Positions 5,034 to 5,783 of a stretch of 5,783 nucleotides of DNA are shown here, in pieces. The position numbers and the translations under genes are program-made. How positions within the stretch are numbered: position 1 is the first letter of the stretch; every line of letters begins with the position of its first letter. Source of the DNA: DASZCR01 sp035942915 (GTDB lineage: Bacteria > Acidobacteriota > Blastocatellia > Pyrinomonadales > Pyrinomonadaceae); NCBI GenBank assembly GCA_035942915.1, contig DASZCR010000132.1, positions 1 to 5,783 of the forward strand. Direction: 5' to 3'. The notes beneath the pieces are model-generated. The model had not been told where the DNA came from and searched no databases. It worked only from the letters and a program-made list of their open reading frames with translations.

Positions 5034-5783
5034 ATGAGCGATTTTCTCAAAACTTTGCGCGAGCGCGTCATCGTCTTCGACGGCGCGATGGGCACGAACC
5101 TTCAGACGCAGAACCTCTCGGTTGACGACTACGGCGGAGCACAGTTCGAGGGCTGCCCCGAATACCTGCTCATCAGCAAGCCGTCGGCGGTCGAACGCGT
5201 CCACGCGGGCTTCTTCGACGTGGGCTGCGACGTGGTCGAGACGGACTCTTTCGGCGGTCTCCCCTACGTGCTCGACGAGTACGGCATCGGCCACATGGCC
5301 TACGACTTGAACTTCCGTGCCGCGCAACTGGCACGTCGCGTCGCCGCCGATTATTCGACCAGAGAGCGGCCGCGTTGGGTGGCAGGCTCGATGGGGCCGG
5401 GAACGAAATCGCCGACGCTCGGCCACATCCGCTTTCAGGAAATCAAAGCGGCTTATGGCGTGCAGGCGCGCGGCCTCGTTGACGGCGGCGTTGACCTGCT
5501 CATCGTCGAAACCTGTCAGGACTTGCTTCAAACGAAGGCCGCGCTGATTGCCATCTTCGAGTACTTCGAGGAGATTAAGAGACGGATTCCCGTCATCGCG
5601 CAGGTGACCATCGAGACGTTCGGGACGATGCTGCCGGGCACGGAAATCAGTGCGGCGTTGACGGCGCTCGCGCCTTTCCCCATCGATGTCGTCGGCATGA
5701 ACTGCGGCACGGGGCCGAGAAACATGACGGAGAGCCTCCGTTACCTGTGCGAGAACTCGCCGCTGCCCGTCTCCGTGCTGCCG
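5034..5783 (+). CDS. metH: Cobalamin-dependent methionine synthase, N-terminal part (runs off window)
   Basis: The first 250 codons are open to the window edge with no stop; the rest of the gene lies outside. They form the homocysteine S-methyltransferase domain, which binds homocysteine on zinc and accepts the methyl group from methylcobalamin to make methionine. Motifs: VIVFDGAMGTNL at 12-23, VVETDSFGG at 67-75 (the ETNTF-type loop), GSMGPGTKSP at 118-127, LIVETCQD at 156-163, and GMNCGTGP at 221-228, whose Cys224 is the first zinc ligand. The later GGCC pair is beyond the window. The start ATG has AAGGA at 5022-5026 with 7-nt spacing. Lacking the remainder, I cannot tell whether it continues into the folate, cobalamin and activation domains, or is a split MetH or a stand-alone homocysteine methyltransferase. 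The SAM-II leader supports a methionine-pathway role. Confidence 0.9.
   Translation, partial: MSDFLKTLRERVIVFDGAMGTNLQTQNLSVDDYGGAQFEGCPEYLLISKPSAVERVHAGFFDVGCDVVETDSFGGLPYVLDEYGIGHMAYDLNFRAAQLARRVAADYSTRERPRWVAGSMGPGTKSPTLGHIRFQEIKAAYGVQARGLVDGGVDLLIVETCQDLLQTKAALIAIFEYFEEIKRRIPVIAQVTIETFGTMLPGTEISAALTALAPFPIDVVGMNCGTGPRNMTESLRYLCENSPLPVSVLP

Noticed and set aside
5028..5725. - strand open frames opposite metH
   Set aside because: They are shadows of the homocysteine-binding domain, which has continuous conserved motifs on the + strand.

Overview
The window reads as a chromosomal segment of a GC-rich bacterium. There is no trace of phage, plasmid, IS element or CRISPR. The style suggests Acidobacteriota, perhaps Blastocatellia/Pyrinomonadales: a sigma factor followed by a putative anti-sigma protein fused to a TonB-type C-terminal domain, a class I aminotransferase close to coaD, and Gly-rich periplasmic linkers. 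That assignment is inference from gene style only; no taxonomic marker gene is present.

Layout. (1) Positions 106-2226, + strand: an ECF-type sigma factor followed 21 nt later by a membrane protein. The latter has a Cys-containing anti-sigma-like N-terminus, one transmembrane helix, a long Gly/Pro-rich linker and a TonB C-terminal-like domain. (2) Positions 2227-2376: a convergent intergenic region with two consecutive strong hairpins. (3) Positions 4575-2377, - strand: coaD (pantetheine-phosphate adenylyltransferase), then a small Lys-rich 'KGG' protein with a strong Shine-Dalgarno, then a PLP-dependent aspartate-type aminotransferase; this may be one transcription unit. (4) Positions 4576-5033: a 458-nt divergent intergenic region. 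It holds an inverted array of 7-nt repeats (GTGATAG/CTATCAC), a TTGACA-N17-TTCAAT promoter, a SAM-II (SAM-alpha) riboswitch aptamer and an intrinsic-terminator-like hairpin. (5) Positions 5034 to the window edge, + strand: the first 250 codons of cobalamin-dependent methionine synthase (metH), homocysteine-binding domain.

How it fits together. The metH leader is the best-supported regulatory system: the promoter leads almost directly into the SAM-II aptamer, and a terminator-like hairpin lies between the aptamer and the start codon. S-adenosylmethionine, made from the methionine that MetH produces, would therefore be the feedback signal. The sigma/anti-sigma pair looks like an envelope-signalling switch whose sensor half carries a TonB-like domain in the periplasm. 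I did not find an evidently unknown multi-gene system. The items most worth a second look are the SAM-II leader with its terminator and flanking long-range inverted repeat, the anti-sigma/TonB-domain fusion, and the palindromic heptamer array.
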